Source of the DNA: an uncultured Bacteroidota bacterium
GTDB lineage: Bacteria; Bacteroidota; Rhodothermia; Rhodothermales; Salinibacteraceae
Assembly (NCBI GenBank): GCA_913056185.1
Contig: CAJXLV010000014.1
Coordinates: forward strand, 1-64,000
Length of the DNA stretch: 64,000 nucleotides
Direction: 5' to 3'
Shown: positions 32,589-42,258 of the stretch, in pieces
Position numbering within the stretch: position 1 is the first letter of the stretch
Layout of the letters: each line of letters begins with the position of its first letter
Notes under the pieces: model-generated
What the model saw: only the letters and a program-made list of their open reading frames with translations
Told to the model about the DNA's origin: nothing
Database searches by the model: none
Position numbers and translations under genes: made by a program

Positions 32589-34626
32589 GCCCCGCAGACA
32601 CCGACCGGTCCGGGGCGGGCTCGTAGTAGCGCCCCCCGAAGGCATTGACCACCACGGAGCCTGCGTACCGCTCGTCCAGCACATTCTGCAGGGCCACAAA
32701 CGGCTTCACCGTCGCGCCGCCAAGGGGGAGTCCCTTGTGCCCCACGTTTAGGTTTACCAGCACGTAGCGAGGGGCGGTGGCGGTGTTGGCATCGTTGGTG
32801 AAGTAGCGGGGCACGCCCTGTCCCGAAAGCCGCCCCCACCATCCGTCGTGGGACACCTCGGTGTGCAGGTACAGCCGCCGACTGGGAATGCCCGGCACGC
32901 GGTTGCCAGTGATCGACGAGTCCTCGGCCGCGTCGATCACAAACCGGGTGCCCGTGTAGCGGGCCGCCACCTCCAGGCCGGGCGCGGCTTGCCACGTGAG
33001 ACTGGCCTCAATGCCGTCGTGGGTATTGGCCGCGAGGTTGTCGTAGACCTCACGCCCGGAGGCGTCCTCGTACGCAGAGATGAGGTCGTCAACCTCCAGG
33101 CGGTAGAGAGACACGTCAAACTGAAGGCGAGCGCCGGGCACCACGCCCCGGGCGCCCACCTCAAAGCCCCGCGTGCGCTGCGGCTCCACCTGCTGGTTGA
33201 AGCCCCCGCCTCCGCCCGGACGGTTGGAGAGCTCGGAGGCGGTGGGCGTCTCGAACGCCGTGCTGTACTGCGCAAAGAGCTGGGCCGGGCCGGCATCGAA
33301 GGACACTCCGAGAGTCGGGCTGACCGACGAGAACGTGCGGGTGCCAGACTGATCGCCGTCGCGGGGGAGTCGATCGTCGGCCTCAAATCTCGTCTGGTCG
33401 ATCCGGAGCCCCCCCGTGAGCGCGATTCGTTCGGTGGCCGCGAAGCGGAGGTACCCGAACGCCGATCCACTGCGCACCGTCTCCAGTTGCTCCAGGCCGG
33501 TGTTGCCGGCAGGAGTCCCCTGTGCCGACGTAGAATCGAACTCGATGCGGTCGTCGGACTGGAGTGCAGCATCCACGCCCAGTCCGCCTTGCACCCGGCC
33601 CTCGGTGCGCCGGAGCGTGAAGCGCGTGCCCCCGCTCCAGCGCGTGTAGCGAATAAAGGCGTAGTTGAGGGGATTGTCGAGCGCCCGGCGCAGGCCGTAG
33701 GCCGTGCCGGAGAGCGTGGCGCCCCCGAGGTCGTGGTCGAGAGTGGCGCCGAGTTGCACCTGCGAGCTTTCCTTGCCCGCGTTCACCGCCACAAAGGCTG
33801 GGCGGGCCTGGGCCGGGTCGCGTTCAAACTGCGCGCGGGTAAGGCTGCTGGGGTTCTCCGTGTCCTGCTGATCGGCCGCCAGCGTGAGGCGCAGGTGGGT
33901 GTCGGGGCCGAGCGAGCGGCGTGCCGTGCCGCCTGCGCGGAGGCGATAGCCCTGGCTGTGATCGCGGTAGCCGGCCTGGCGCTGGCCAGAGGCGTATCCG
34001 TGAAGGGACCAGCCGCCGAGGCGCCCGCCGCCTTCGATCAGTCCCTGCCACCGCCCGTGGCTGCCGCCCTGCACGCGAACACGGGTGGGGGGCGGGCCCG
34101 CACCCGTCGACGATGAGAGGAAGAGCACCCCTCCGCTCCCGTTGCCCCAAAACACAGCGGACGGGGACCGAACAAGCTCCACCTGCCGCACCACCGCAGG
34201 GTCCACCACGTCCAGAAACGCCTGTCCGTCGGGCAGCGTGAGTGGAATGCCGTCGTAGAGCACCTGCACGCCGCGCACGCCAAAGTTGGAGCGATAGCCC
34301 ACGCCGCGCACGCTGATGCGTTCGCCAAGGGCAAAGTGATGCCGGTCGTTCACCCAGATGCCGGGCAGGGGGCGCAGCACATCATCGAGGGAGGCGGACG
34401 GGGTGAGGGCGAGCGCGGTGGGCGAGCGCGACTGTACGGTGACCGAGAACGGCGCATCGGCCAGCGTCTCTGCAGCACGTGTGGCCTCGATGGTAAGCTC
34501 GGGCAGACGGATCCGATCGTCCGAGGCCGTGGTGTCGGGAGCTGTGGTGGTCGGGGTTTGGGCGTGAAGGGGCAGCGTGGGAAGAAGAAGGAGGGTGCAC
34601 AGAACGCATGCACGCAAACCGGTCAT
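32572..34626 (-). CDS. TonB-dependent receptor
   Basis: A 684-residue outer-membrane receptor. A signal peptide (residues 1-23, ending PLHAQ) is followed by a short linker and a TonB-box-like 'LPELTIEATRA' near 39-50. The plug domain includes 'DVLRPLPGIWVNDRHHFALGERISVRG', 'GVRGVQVLYDGIPLTLPDGQ' and 'VELVRSPSAVFWGNGSGGVLFL' (partial quotes), and the 22-strand barrel ends ...NVVW. It likely imports iron chelates or cobalamin, but no ligand can be read. The gene overlaps the convergent asparaginase end by 17 bp and lies upstream, on the same strand, of nothing else but follows the SpoIID-like gene by about 43 bp, so the two could be co-transcribed. Confidence 0.9.
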   Translation of the reverse strand: MTGLRACVLCTLLLLPTLPLHAQTPTTTAPDTTASDDRIRLPELTIEATRAAETLADAPFSVTVQSRSPTALALTPSASLDDVLRPLPGIWVNDRHHFALGERISVRGVGYRSNFGVRGVQVLYDGIPLTLPDGQAFLDVVDPAVVRQVELVRSPSAVFWGNGSGGVLFLSSSTGAGPPPTRVRVQGGSHGRWQGLIEGGGRLGGWSLHGYASGQRQAGYRDHSQGYRLRAGGTARRSLGPDTHLRLTLAADQQDTENPSSLTRAQFERDPAQARPAFVAVNAGKESSQVQLGATLDHDLGGATLSGTAYGLRRALDNPLNYAFIRYTRWSGGTRFTLRRTEGRVQGGLGVDAALQSDDRIEFDSTSAQGTPAGNTGLEQLETVRSGSAFGYLRFAATERIALTGGLRIDQTRFEADDRLPRDGDQSGTRTFSSVSPTLGVSFDAGPAQLFAQYSTAFETPTASELSNRPGGGGGFNQQVEPQRTRGFEVGARGVVPGARLQFDVSLYRLEVDDLISAYEDASGREVYDNLAANTHDGIEASLTWQAAPGLEVAARYTGTRFVIDAAEDSSITGNRVPGIPSRRLYLHTEVSHDGWWGRLSGQGVPRYFTNDANTATAPRYVLVNLNVGHKGLPLGGATVKPFVALQNVLDERYAGSVVVNAFGGRYYEPAPDRSVSAGLNVVW

Positions 34627-34669
34627 GCTGAGAAGGCGGGATAAGAAGAAAGACAGCGGGCCGGGCGCG

Positions 34670-35992
34670 TTACCACCCAATGCGAGAAGAGGGAGGAGCC
34701 TCGGGAGGCGGGTCTTCGGCGAGGGCGGGAGGCGTGGTCACGCCATCCAGAGAGCGAATTTGGGTTCCCGGGTAGTAAAACGAAAGGATCTCCCGGTAGC
34801 TTTTGCCTTGTGTGGCCATTGTATGGGCGCCCCACTGGTTGAGGCCCACTCCGTGGCCGTGGCCGCGGCCCTCGAACACGTATGCGTCGCCCTCGCGTCG
34901 CGCGTCGAACCATGTACTCTTGAGGGGGGTGCCGTCCACACGAGCGTTTACGGTGGCCCGAAACGTTCCGGCCTCGATCTCCGGCCGGGTGTCGTCGGCC
35001 CGAAGCAGTTCGATGGTGCGCAGGCGGCCGCTTGGGGTGCGCTCGCCGAGCAAGAAGCCATTCACCGAGGCCCCCTGTTGCAGCGAGAGGGCCTGCAGGA
35101 GGGCACGCCGGTTCACGCGGGCGGTCCACCGATGCTTAGGCGAGGGTCGGTCGTACGGGTCGTCCTTGCCGCGGAGGTAGGGGAGCGGGTCGCTGCCCGT
35201 CCACACATCTTCGTTGTTGGCAGTATGCCCGCCGCTCGACGAGAAATAGACGGCCTGGATGGGGGTGCCGTCGTGGGTGAGAATTTCGCCCCGGGTGGCC
35301 TGCGCGGCGTTCCGAGACGCCTCGGTGATGGCGCGCCGCCCCTTGTAGACCTGCGAGGCCGTGCCGTCCACGTGGTCGTAGTTGTTCGCGGAAGGGGTGG
35401 AAGAAAAGAGGGCGTAGGTGCGGGCCGCCACTGCCATGGCACGGGCACCCGCTCCGCCGTCGAGTCCGTATTCACTGGCCACCACGCTGGCGACATATTC
35501 GGAGAGCGGGACGCGGTTGATAAGTTGCAGGCCGGAAGAATCCCGACGGATATGAAGGCGGCCAGCGTAGGTGCGGGACGTTCCCGGTGGGATCTTGAGG
35601 GTCCACGTGGCGTTGCGGGCCGGAGCAAGGTGCAGGGCACCAGCGTAGAGGGTAGCGTTGTCGTGCGCCGCAAACACGTCACGGGGGCGGTGCCCCAGAG
35701 TCAGGGTTTCGTTGGGAGAGAGACGCAGGGGCAGCGTTTCGGTATCGGGCAAGAGTACTGCAAGGGTGCCCTGTTGTGCCGTGACCCGGGCGGAGGAGAG
35801 ATCGGTGGTGTGGTGGAGCCGGACGTCCACCCAGTTGGCGAGGTCGGCAGGGGAGGCGGGCTGGGCCGATGTGTCCGCCACGAATGCCAGGGCACTGCCC
35901 AAAAAAACACTTCCTCCGATCGCCACGGCCGAGAGGCGTCTCCAGTGCTGGAAGATGGCAGAAACCGCACGGAGAAAAACACGCCAGCGCAT
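34670..35992 (-). CDS. SpoIID/LytB-domain protein
   Basis: A 440-residue exported protein with an N-terminal signal or anchor (about residues 20-40). The SpoIID domain follows: 'INRVPLSEYVASVVASEYG' near 157-175, 'AMAVAARTYALF' near 184-195, 'YFSSSGGHTANNEDVW' near 249-264, and near the end 'GRGHGHGVGLNQWGAHTMA' around 381-399, the most conserved block. In sporulating bacteria SpoIID is a lytic transglycosylase; in this non-sporulating Gram-negative context it is likely an amidase-enhancing or glycan-cleaving cell-wall protein. The start at 35992 is an ATG facing the divergent TatD gene, 148 bp away. The product is clear; the physiological role is inferred. Confidence 0.9.
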   Translation of the reverse strand: MRWRVFLRAVSAIFQHWRRLSAVAIGGSVFLGSALAFVADTSAQPASPADLANWVDVRLHHTTDLSSARVTAQQGTLAVLLPDTETLPLRLSPNETLTLGHRPRDVFAAHDNATLYAGALHLAPARNATWTLKIPPGTSRTYAGRLHIRRDSSGLQLINRVPLSEYVASVVASEYGLDGGAGARAMAVAARTYALFSSTPSANNYDHVDGTASQVYKGRRAITEASRNAAQATRGEILTHDGTPIQAVYFSSSGGHTANNEDVWTGSDPLPYLRGKDDPYDRPSPKHRWTARVNRRALLQALSLQQGASVNGFLLGERTPSGRLRTIELLRADDTRPEIEAGTFRATVNARVDGTPLKSTWFDARREGDAYVFEGRGHGHGVGLNQWGAHTMATQGKSYREILSFYYPGTQIRSLDGVTTPPALAEDPPPEAPPSSRIGW

Positions 35993-36140
35993 GGTCCGTG
36001 TAGAAGGATTCGGAGTATGGGTTTGGGCTCAAGAACGTACCCGTGGAAGAAGGACCGAGTCCTACGCCGTGAAATGGGGCACACGTTCCCGTCCCGGTGC
36101 AGCGTCGATCATTGGTTGTTTTCCAGGCGTCTCTTTTTGC

Positions 36141-36929
36141 ATGCTCGTTGACACCCACGCGCACCTCTACCTCGATTCCTTTGACGACGACCGCCAGGCG
36201 GCGCTCCAGCGCGCCCACGACGCCGGGGTGGACACCATCGTGATGCCCGCCATCGACACGGCGTCGATCCAGCAGGCGGTGGATCTGTGTGCGCAGCACG
36301 ACGGCCTCTACGCCATGACGGGCCTGCACCCCTCCGAAACGGAGGGCGCGACGGGGGCCGACTTCGAGACCGTTAAGGACTGGTGCGACCACCCGTCGAT
36401 TGTGGCGGTGGGGGAGAGTGGGCTCGACTACTACTGGGACCGCTCGTTCGACGACCGACAGCAGGATTTTTTCCGGCGCCACATTCGCCTTGCCATCGCA
36501 GCCGACCTGCCGCTCGTCATCCACAACCGGGAGGCGACGGCCGACATCCTCGACATTCTGGCGGAGGAGCGCGAGCGCACCGACCACCCCGAGAAGATGC
36601 GGGGCATCCTGCACTGCTACGTCGACCCGCCCGCGGTGGCCGAGCGGGCCTGGGACCTCGGGTTTTACGTGGGCGTCGGCGGCATCATGACCTTCTCCAA
36701 CAGCGAGGTGGACGAGTACGTCGCCGAGGTGCCGCTGGAGCACATCGTGGTGGAGACGGACAGCCCCTACCTTGCCCCCGAGCCCAACCGCGGCGACCGC
36801 AACGAGCCGGCCTACGTGCGCCACGTCGTGGAGCGCCTCGCCGCGGTGAAGGACGTGCCGCTGCAGACGGTGGCGGAAACCACGACCCGCAACGCCCGCG
36901 ACATCTACGACCTTGAGGAGGGGGAGTAG
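36141..36929 (+). CDS. TatD family metal-dependent hydrolase
   Basis: A 262-residue TIM-barrel deoxyribonuclease-like hydrolase. Metal ligands are seen as H6 and H8 in DTHAHLY, the conserved Glu in AVGESGLDYYWD (about residue 92), a His in LPLVIHNREA (about 130), a His in GILHCY (about 156), and the Asp of ETDSPYLAPEPNRG (about 205). All are intact. TatD proteins are 3'-5' exonucleases in DNA repair and RNA quality control; they are not needed for Tat export despite the name. Start: ATG 36141. Downstream is the dnaK terminator (convergent). Confidence 0.93.
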   Translation: MLVDTHAHLYLDSFDDDRQAALQRAHDAGVDTIVMPAIDTASIQQAVDLCAQHDGLYAMTGLHPSETEGATGADFETVKDWCDHPSIVAVGESGLDYYWDRSFDDRQQDFFRRHIRLAIAADLPLVIHNREATADILDILAEERERTDHPEKMRGILHCYVDPPAVAERAWDLGFYVGVGGIMTFSNSEVDEYVAEVPLEHIVVETDSPYLAPEPNRGDRNEPAYVRHVVERLAAVKDVPLQTVAETTTRNARDIYDLEEGE

Positions 36930-37004
36930 GCCCATAGCCGAGGGCAAACGGGCGCCGTCGGCCGTGCACGGGCCCGAGACGGCACACACGTGCGAGCACA
37001 AGAA

Positions 37005-37045
37005 GAACAAACAAAAACACCCCGACCGGGAGCGTCCGGTCGGGG
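37005..37045 (-). terminator. Intrinsic terminator of dnaK
   Basis: On the minus strand, CCCCGACCGG and CCGGTCGGGG (37020-37045) make a perfect 10-bp stem with a 6-nt loop, followed by a T-rich run (GTTTTTGTTTG, 37019 downwards). It lies 65 bp past the dnaK stop, and may also serve TatD from the other strand. Confidence 0.88.
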
Positions 37046-37109
37046 CGCGAAAGGCCGTCGGCGTCCGCAGAGCGGGGCCGACGGGGCACTGTAGAAGCGG
37101 GCGAGTGCG

Positions 37110-39113
37110 CTACTCCTCGTCGCCTTCGTCGACGACTTCGTAGTCGGCATCCTGCACGTCCTCGTCCTCAGACGTGCCATTGCCTCCCGGGCTTGCGCCG
37201 GCCGCTGCGCCTGCGCCGGCCGCACCGGCACCGGCCGCACCCGCACCGGCGGGCCCGGCGCCTCCGGGGCCGCCAGCGGCAGCGCCCTGCTGAGCCTGCT
37301 GCTGCTGCGCGTCGCGGATTTCCTGCCCCGCGGCCGACCACGCCTCGTTCAAGGCGTCGAGCGCATCCTCGAGCGCCGTGATGTTCTCGTCCGCACTGGC
37401 CGTCTCGAGCTGGTCGTTCAGCGTCTCCAGCGCATCCTCGAGGTCGGAGCGCTTGTCGTCAGGGAGCTTGTCGCCGTACTCCTCCAGGCCCTGCTCCACG
37501 GAGTACGCCATGGAGTTCGCCTCGTTGATCGTCTCGGCGCGCTCCTTGCGCTTCTCATCTTCCTCGGCGTGCTTCTCCGCCTCCTCCTTCATCTTCTCAA
37601 TCTCCTCGTCGGTCAGGCCGCTGGAGGCTTCCACGCGGATGGACTGCTCCTTGCCGGTGTCCTTGTCGACGGCCGAGACGTTGAGGATGCCGTTCGCATC
37701 GATGTCGAACGTCACCTCAATCTGCGGCGTGCCGCGCGGGGCCGGCGGAATGCCGTCCAGGTGGAACTTCCCAAGGGTGCGGTTGTCTTTGGCCATCTCG
37801 CGGTCGCCCTGCAGGACATGCACCTCCACCGAGGTCTGGTTGTCGGCGGCCGTGGAGAACACCTCGCTCTCCTTGGTCGGGATGGTCGTGTTTTCCTCGA
37901 TGAGCGTGGTCATCACGCCGCCGAGGGTTTCGATGCCGAGGTTCAGCGGCGTCACGTCCAGCAGCAGCACGTCGTCCACGTCGCCGCTGAGCACACCGCC
38001 CTGCACCGCTGCGCCAAGCGATACCACCTCGTCCGGGTTTACGGACTTGTTGGCCTGCCGGCCGAAGAAGTCCTCGACGGTCTCCTGCACAAGCGGCACG
38101 CGCGTGGAGCCGCCCACGAGGATGACCTCGTCCACCTCGTTTTTCGAGTGGCCCGCATCGTTGAGGGCCTTCTCCATCTGCGGCACAGTCTTCTCCACGA
38201 GGTCCCCGATCAGGTTCTCGAACGTGGCCCGCGTGATGTCCATGTTCAGGTGCTGCGGCCCCTCGTCCGTCGCCGTAATGAACGGCAGGTTGATCGTCGT
38301 GGTCTTGGCGCTGGAGAGCTCAATCTTGGCCTTCTCCGCGGCCTCCTTCAGGCGCTGCAGCGCCATCGGGTCGTTGCGGAGATTCACGCCGCTGTCCTGC
38401 TCAAACTGATCCGCGATGTGGTCGATGAGGCGCTTGTCGAAGTTGTCGCCCCCGAGGTGCGTGTCGCCATACGTGGCGTTCACCTCAAAGACCCCGTCGC
38501 CGAGCTCCAGGATGGACACATCGAAGGTGCCGCCGCCGAGGTCATACACGGCCACCACTTGGTCGCTCTCGTCATCGAGGCCGTAGGCGAGGGACGCCGC
38601 GGTCGGCTCGTTAATGATGCGCTGCACGTTGAGGCCCGCGACCTCGCCCGCCTCCTTCGTGGCCTTGCGCTGCGCGTCGTTGAAGTATGCCGGGACGGTG
38701 ATCACCGCGTCGGTGACCTCCTGGCCCAGGTACTCCTCGGCGGTCTGCTTCAGCTTCTGCAGCACCACGGCCGAAATCTCCTGCGGGGTGTACTGCCGAT
38801 CGTCAATCTGGACGCGCGCCGTGTCGTTGTCACCCCGGACGATCTGGTACGGCACTTCTTCAATCTCGTCCTCCACCTCATTGTAAAAGCGGCCCATAAA
38901 CCGCTTGATCGAGGACACGGTGCGCTCGGGATTGGTGATCGCCTGCCGCTTGGCGGGGGCGCCCACGAGCCGCTCCCCATCGTCTTTGTAGGCTACGACG
39001 GACGGCGTGGTGCGCGAGCCTTCTGCGTTTTCGATGACTTGGGGCTCCTCGCCCTCCATCACCGCCACGACGGAGTTCGTCGTGCCAAGGTCAATTCCGA
39101 TAACTTTACCCAT
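37110..39113 (-). CDS. dnaK: Hsp70 chaperone DnaK
   Basis: A 667-residue Hsp70. It starts [20 protein letters not shown], the ATPase phosphate-1 motif, and has '[19 protein letters not shown]', '[13 protein letters not shown]' and the substrate-binding region '[18 protein letters not shown]'. The alpha-helical lid is followed by a tail of Gly-Ala-Pro repeats (around residues 605-645, GAGAAGAGAA type) and an acidic end of the form ...[19 protein letters not shown]. The GA-rich tail is longer than in E. coli. The gene stands alone here: grpE and dnaJ are not adjacent. No CIRCE element was seen upstream. A large antisense ORF over it is a known artefact. Confidence 0.97.
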   Translation of the reverse strand: MGKVIGIDLGTTNSVVAVMEGEEPQVIENAEGSRTTPSVVAYKDDGERLVGAPAKRQAITNPERTVSSIKRFMGRFYNEVEDEIEEVPYQIVRGDNDTARVQIDDRQYTPQEISAVVLQKLKQTAEEYLGQEVTDAVITVPAYFNDAQRKATKEAGEVAGLNVQRIINEPTAASLAYGLDDESDQVVAVYDLGGGTFDVSILELGDGVFEVNATYGDTHLGGDNFDKRLIDHIADQFEQDSGVNLRNDPMALQRLKEAAEKAKIELSSAKTTTINLPFITATDEGPQHLNMDITRATFENLIGDLVEKTVPQMEKALNDAGHSKNEVDEVILVGGSTRVPLVQETVEDFFGRQANKSVNPDEVVSLGAAVQGGVLSGDVDDVLLLDVTPLNLGIETLGGVMTTLIEENTTIPTKESEVFSTAADNQTSVEVHVLQGDREMAKDNRTLGKFHLDGIPPAPRGTPQIEVTFDIDANGILNVSAVDKDTGKEQSIRVEASSGLTDEEIEKMKEEAEKHAEEDEKRKERAETINEANSMAYSVEQGLEEYGDKLPDDKRSDLEDALETLNDQLETASADENITALEDALDALNEAWSAAGQEIRDAQQQQAQQGAAAGGPGGAGPAGAGAAGAGAAGAGAAAGASPGGNGTSEDEDVQDADYEVVDEGDEE

Positions 39114-39471
39114 GAGTTCTGTCTCTGCGTTGATTCGAAGCGTCTCGAGATGTCCATAGTACAGGGGGGAGAGAGTGCCGATCAGGTCGGCGGGCTCCGC
39201 CAGCTACATTGCCGTGTGGGAGTATCTCTCAAGAACAGTGCCGCGGTCGCATCCTGAAGAAAGCTGCGCCACAATGACAGGTCGGCGCGTGTCAACGCGG
39301 ACCTCCCCCCCTGGCGCCCCGCCACGAGTGGCGCAGTCTGCGGTCGAGCCTGCAATCTTTGCAGGCGCCCCCCGCGTGTGCAACCCCGCCCCGCGTCGTC
39401 CGTGCAAATTTCTGCCAATACCGTTGAGAGCCCGGGACATACCGAGTGCTTGTGGCTACTACAGTATCACC
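39114..39471. promoter_or_regulatory. 358-bp divergent region between dnaK and pgsA, with two dyads
   Basis: No gene seen. It contains GCCTGCAA-TCT-TTGCAGGC (39348-39366), a perfect 8-bp dyad, and GCCAC-GA-GTGGC (39321-39332). Both could be operators or structured leader elements for pgsA. No CIRCE (TTAGCACTC) or known heat-shock box was found for dnaK. Confidence 0.35.
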
Positions 39472-40077
39472 ATGTACACCTCCGCGGTCCTCCGCCACAT
39501 CCCAAACGTGCTGACGGTCGGGCGCATTCTGGTGACGCCGCTGCTGCTTCTGCTGCTGTCGGTGCCGAGCCAGGCCGGCCAGATGAGTGCGGTGTGTCTA
39601 TTTGTGCTGGCGTCGCTGTCGGACTACTACGACGGGGTGCTGGCCCGTCGGCTCGGCGTCCGGTCGCGCCTGGGGCAGTATCTGGATCCGCTGGCCGACA
39701 AGGTGCTGGTCCTTGGCACGTTTATCGCGCTGGCCCTGGAGGCGCCGGACTTGGTGCCCTGGTGGGCGGTGGCGGCGATTGCGCTGCGGGACGTCGCGGT
39801 CACGGGCCTCCGCTCCTGGGCCGAAGCCCACGGCCGAACGCTCCACACCTACCGCGTGGCGAAGGCAAAGACCATGATCCAGGTCGTCTTTCTGTTTGGC
39901 GTGCTCGTGCTTCGCGCAGCTACGTACCTCTCCCCGCCATTCCGGGACGGGGCGGAGTGGATCCTCTACGACAGCGGCCTCCCCGGGCTGGCCCTCATCG
40001 GGGTCGTAGGCTTTACGCTGGCCACCGGGGCGCTCTACCTGGTGGCGCCCGTCGAAGAAAATGTGGATCTGGAGTAG
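39472..40077 (+). CDS. pgsA: CDP-diacylglycerol-glycerol-3-phosphate 3-phosphatidyltransferase
   Basis: A 201-residue integral membrane enzyme making phosphatidylglycerophosphate from CDP-diacylglycerol and glycerol-3-phosphate. The CDP-alcohol phosphotransferase motif is complete: D51, D54, G55, A58, R59, G68, D72 and D76 within SDYYDGVLARRLGVRSRLGQ and the following LDPLAD. Several hydrophobic helices are visible. The short protein and 'HIPNVLTVGRIL' start fit PgsA. The start at 39472 is ATG. pyrE begins 118 bp downstream on the same strand. A paralogue using another alcohol (for example PssA-type) is less likely. Confidence 0.9.
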   Translation: MYTSAVLRHIPNVLTVGRILVTPLLLLLLSVPSQAGQMSAVCLFVLASLSDYYDGVLARRLGVRSRLGQYLDPLADKVLVLGTFIALALEAPDLVPWWAVAAIALRDVAVTGLRSWAEAHGRTLHTYRVAKAKTMIQVVFLFGVLVLRAATYLSPPFRDGAEWILYDSGLPGLALIGVVGFTLATGALYLVAPVEENVDLE

Positions 40078-40195
40078 CAGCGATCCGGACGGGGAGCAAT
40101 CGACCGCCGTCGCGCTGTCTCCGGAGGCGCTGCTGGGGGCGGCGATCCGTCGCACGCTTCCGGGCCGACTTCCTTCTGCATCCTTCGCTGTTCTC

Positions 40196-40864
40196 ATGCC
40201 CGTTCCGTCTTCCTCTTCCGCACGCCCGGCCCGGCGGCTGGCCCACGCGCTCCTGGAGATTGGGGCCGTGTCGCTTCGTCCGCACGAGCCGTTTGCGTGG
40301 TCCTCGGGCCTGCGGGCGCCGATTTACTGCGACAATCGCCGCACGCTCGCCCACCCGCGGGTGCGCACGCTCATCGCAGATGCGTTCGCGGAGGCCGTGC
40401 GGGCACAGGGCGGAGACACGCCCACCGTGGCGGGCACGGCGACGGCCGGAATTCCGCACGCGGCCTGGCTGGCCGAGCGGCTGGACGCGCCCATGGCCTA
40501 CGTGCGCTCCGCGGCGAAGGCCCACGGGCAGGGGCGGCGCATTGAAGGGGCCCGGCTGTCGTCCGGCAAGGCGGCGGTGGTGGTGGAAGACCTCCTGTCC
40601 ACGGGCGGATCGGCGCTGGAGGCGGTGTCGGCGGTGCGGGAGACGGGCGCCGCCGTCCAGGGCGTGCTCGCCATTTTCTCGTATGGGCTGGACGCGGCCG
40701 ACGCGGCCTTTGCGAAGGCCGGCGTAGAGCGCCACGTGCTCACCACGTTCCCCACCCTTTTGGAGGTGGCGCACCGCGACCATGGCCTCTCGGACGAAGC
40801 CCGGGCCTTGCTCGAGGACTGGCGCGCCGACCCGGAGGCGTGGTCGCGTGCACACGGGGCGTAA
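40196..40864 (+). CDS. pyrE: Orotate phosphoribosyltransferase
   Basis: A 222-residue type I phosphoribosyltransferase converting orotate and PRPP to OMP in pyrimidine synthesis. The PRPP signature is VVVEDLLSTGGSA (about residues 125-137), preceded by 'FAWSSGLRAPIYCDNRRTL' at about 32-50 and 'GTATAGIPHAAWLAERL' near 81, the usual OPRTase pattern. The lysine-containing 'YVRSAAKAHGQGRRIEG' loop (about 100-116) is the flexible catalytic loop. Start: ATG 40196, after the pgsA stop at 40077. Length is normal. Confidence 0.95.
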   Translation: MPVPSSSSARPARRLAHALLEIGAVSLRPHEPFAWSSGLRAPIYCDNRRTLAHPRVRTLIADAFAEAVRAQGGDTPTVAGTATAGIPHAAWLAERLDAPMAYVRSAAKAHGQGRRIEGARLSSGKAAVVVEDLLSTGGSALEAVSAVRETGAAVQGVLAIFSYGLDAADAAFAKAGVERHVLTTFPTLLEVAHRDHGLSDEARALLEDWRADPEAWSRAHGA

Positions 40865-41005
40865 GGGCGGGCGCCCGCAGGCCCGATCAGTGCCTCCATG
40901 CAGGCATGCTCGTGCGGAAAATGCGTGCTGCGCACGGCGTGCCGAGGTCCTCCCACGTCCTCCACATCCTCGACGATCAATCCCCACCCAGGACACGGCA
41001 CCATC

Positions 41006-42241
41006 ATGAAAGCAGAGCTTCTTACCATTGGGGACGAACTCCTCATCGGGCAGACCACCAACACCAACGCGGCGTGGCTGGGGCGGCGCCTGAGCGCGCT
41101 CGGCGTGCGCGTGGGCCGCACCGTCACGGTCAGCGACACGCGGGCGGCCATTCAGCAGGCGCTGGACCGGGCGTACGCGGAGGCGCGGCTTGTGGTGTGC
41201 ACCGGCGGGCTGGGCCCGACGCACGACGACATCACGCGAGAGGTCGTCGGGGCGTACTTCGATGCGCCGCTGGAGACCAACGAGGACCTGCTCGCCCGCG
41301 TCCGCCGCTACTACACGCGGCGTGGCCGCGACATGCCGGACACGGCTCCCCGCCTCGCCCAGGTGCCGGACGGCTTTGAGCCCCTCGAAAACCCGGTGGG
41401 AGCGGCCGTGGGGCTGTGGCACGAGGCCGACGACGGACGGCTAATTGCGCTTCTGCCGGGCATCCCGGACGAGATGACCTCCATTTTTGACGCGTCGGTG
41501 GAGCCCCGCCTGGAGGCGCAGCCCGGCATCGGGGAGGTGCACCACCGGACGCTCGTAACGGCTGGCATCGCGGAGACGCAACTGCAGGAGCGCCTCGGCG
41601 ACCTGTCCGACGCCCTGGGCCCCGACGTGCACCTGGCCTACCTGCCGTCCACCAGCGGCGTGCGCCTCCGCCTCTCGGCCGACGCGACGGAGACCGACGC
41701 CCAGGCCCGCCTCGATGCGGTAGAGGCGGTCCTCCGCGAGCGGGCCGGGCGCTTCATTATTGGGACGGGCGACGTGACGCTCGAAGACGTGCTGGGCGAC
41801 CTGCTCCGAGCGCACAACGCGACCCTTGCCGCAGCCGAAAGTGCGACGGGGGGCCTCATTGGGCACCGACTCACGAGCGTGTCCGGCTCGTCGGACTACT
41901 TTCTGGGAGGCATTGTCGCCTACGCCAATGCGGTGAAGCAGGACGTGCTGGGGGTGGAGGGGGCGGCGCTTCGTGCCCACGGGGCCGTGAGCGAAGCGGT
42001 GGCGAAACAGATGGCGGCGGGCGCTCGCGCGGTGGTGGGCGCCACGCACGGCATTTCTACCACCGGCATCGCGGGGCCTACGGGGGGCACGGAGGAGAAG
42101 CCCGTGGGCACGGTGTGGGTGGGCTATGCGGACGCGGACGGGGCGCGGGCCCGGCGCTTCCAGTTTGTAGAAGACCGCGCCCTCAATAAAAAGCTTTTTG
42201 CCTCGGCAGCCCTGGAGCAGGCCCGTCGCAGCCTGGTGTAG
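41006..42241 (+). CDS. cinA: CinA: competence/damage-inducible protein with nicotinamide-nucleotide amidase domain
   Basis: A 411-residue two-domain protein. Residues 1 to about 165 are the MoCF_biosynth-like (COG1058) domain: 'MKAELLTIGDELLIGQTTNTNAAWL', 'VVCTGGLGPTHDDITREVV' (partial). Residues about 255-411 are the PncC amidase domain: 'TLAAAESATGGLIGHRLTSVSGSS' (partial), 'GISTTGIAGPTGGTEEKPVGTVWVG' (partial). It recycles pyridine nucleotides by deamidating NMN and hydrolysing ADP-ribose-type substrates. Start: ATG 41006 chosen by family alignment; the frame is open from 40898. It ends 17 bp before the convergent Nudix gene. In some bacteria cinA is linked to recA; that is not the case here. 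Confidence 0.93.
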   Translation: MKAELLTIGDELLIGQTTNTNAAWLGRRLSALGVRVGRTVTVSDTRAAIQQALDRAYAEARLVVCTGGLGPTHDDITREVVGAYFDAPLETNEDLLARVRRYYTRRGRDMPDTAPRLAQVPDGFEPLENPVGAAVGLWHEADDGRLIALLPGIPDEMTSIFDASVEPRLEAQPGIGEVHHRTLVTAGIAETQLQERLGDLSDALGPDVHLAYLPSTSGVRLRLSADATETDAQARLDAVEAVLRERAGRFIIGTGDVTLEDVLGDLLRAHNATLAAAESATGGLIGHRLTSVSGSSDYFLGGIVAYANAVKQDVLGVEGAALRAHGAVSEAVAKQMAAGARAVVGATHGISTTGIAGPTGGTEEKPVGTVWVGYADADGARARRFQFVEDRALNKKLFASAALEQARRSLV

Positions 42242-42258
42242 CGCGGACGCGGATGTGA

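Noticed and set aside
37569-39257. 562-codon plus-strand ORF across dnaK
   Set aside because: Antisense of a conserved chaperone gene. A similar antisense frame over hsp70 genes is the source of the doubtful 'NAD-specific glutamate dehydrogenase' annotation; no independent protein motif is visible.
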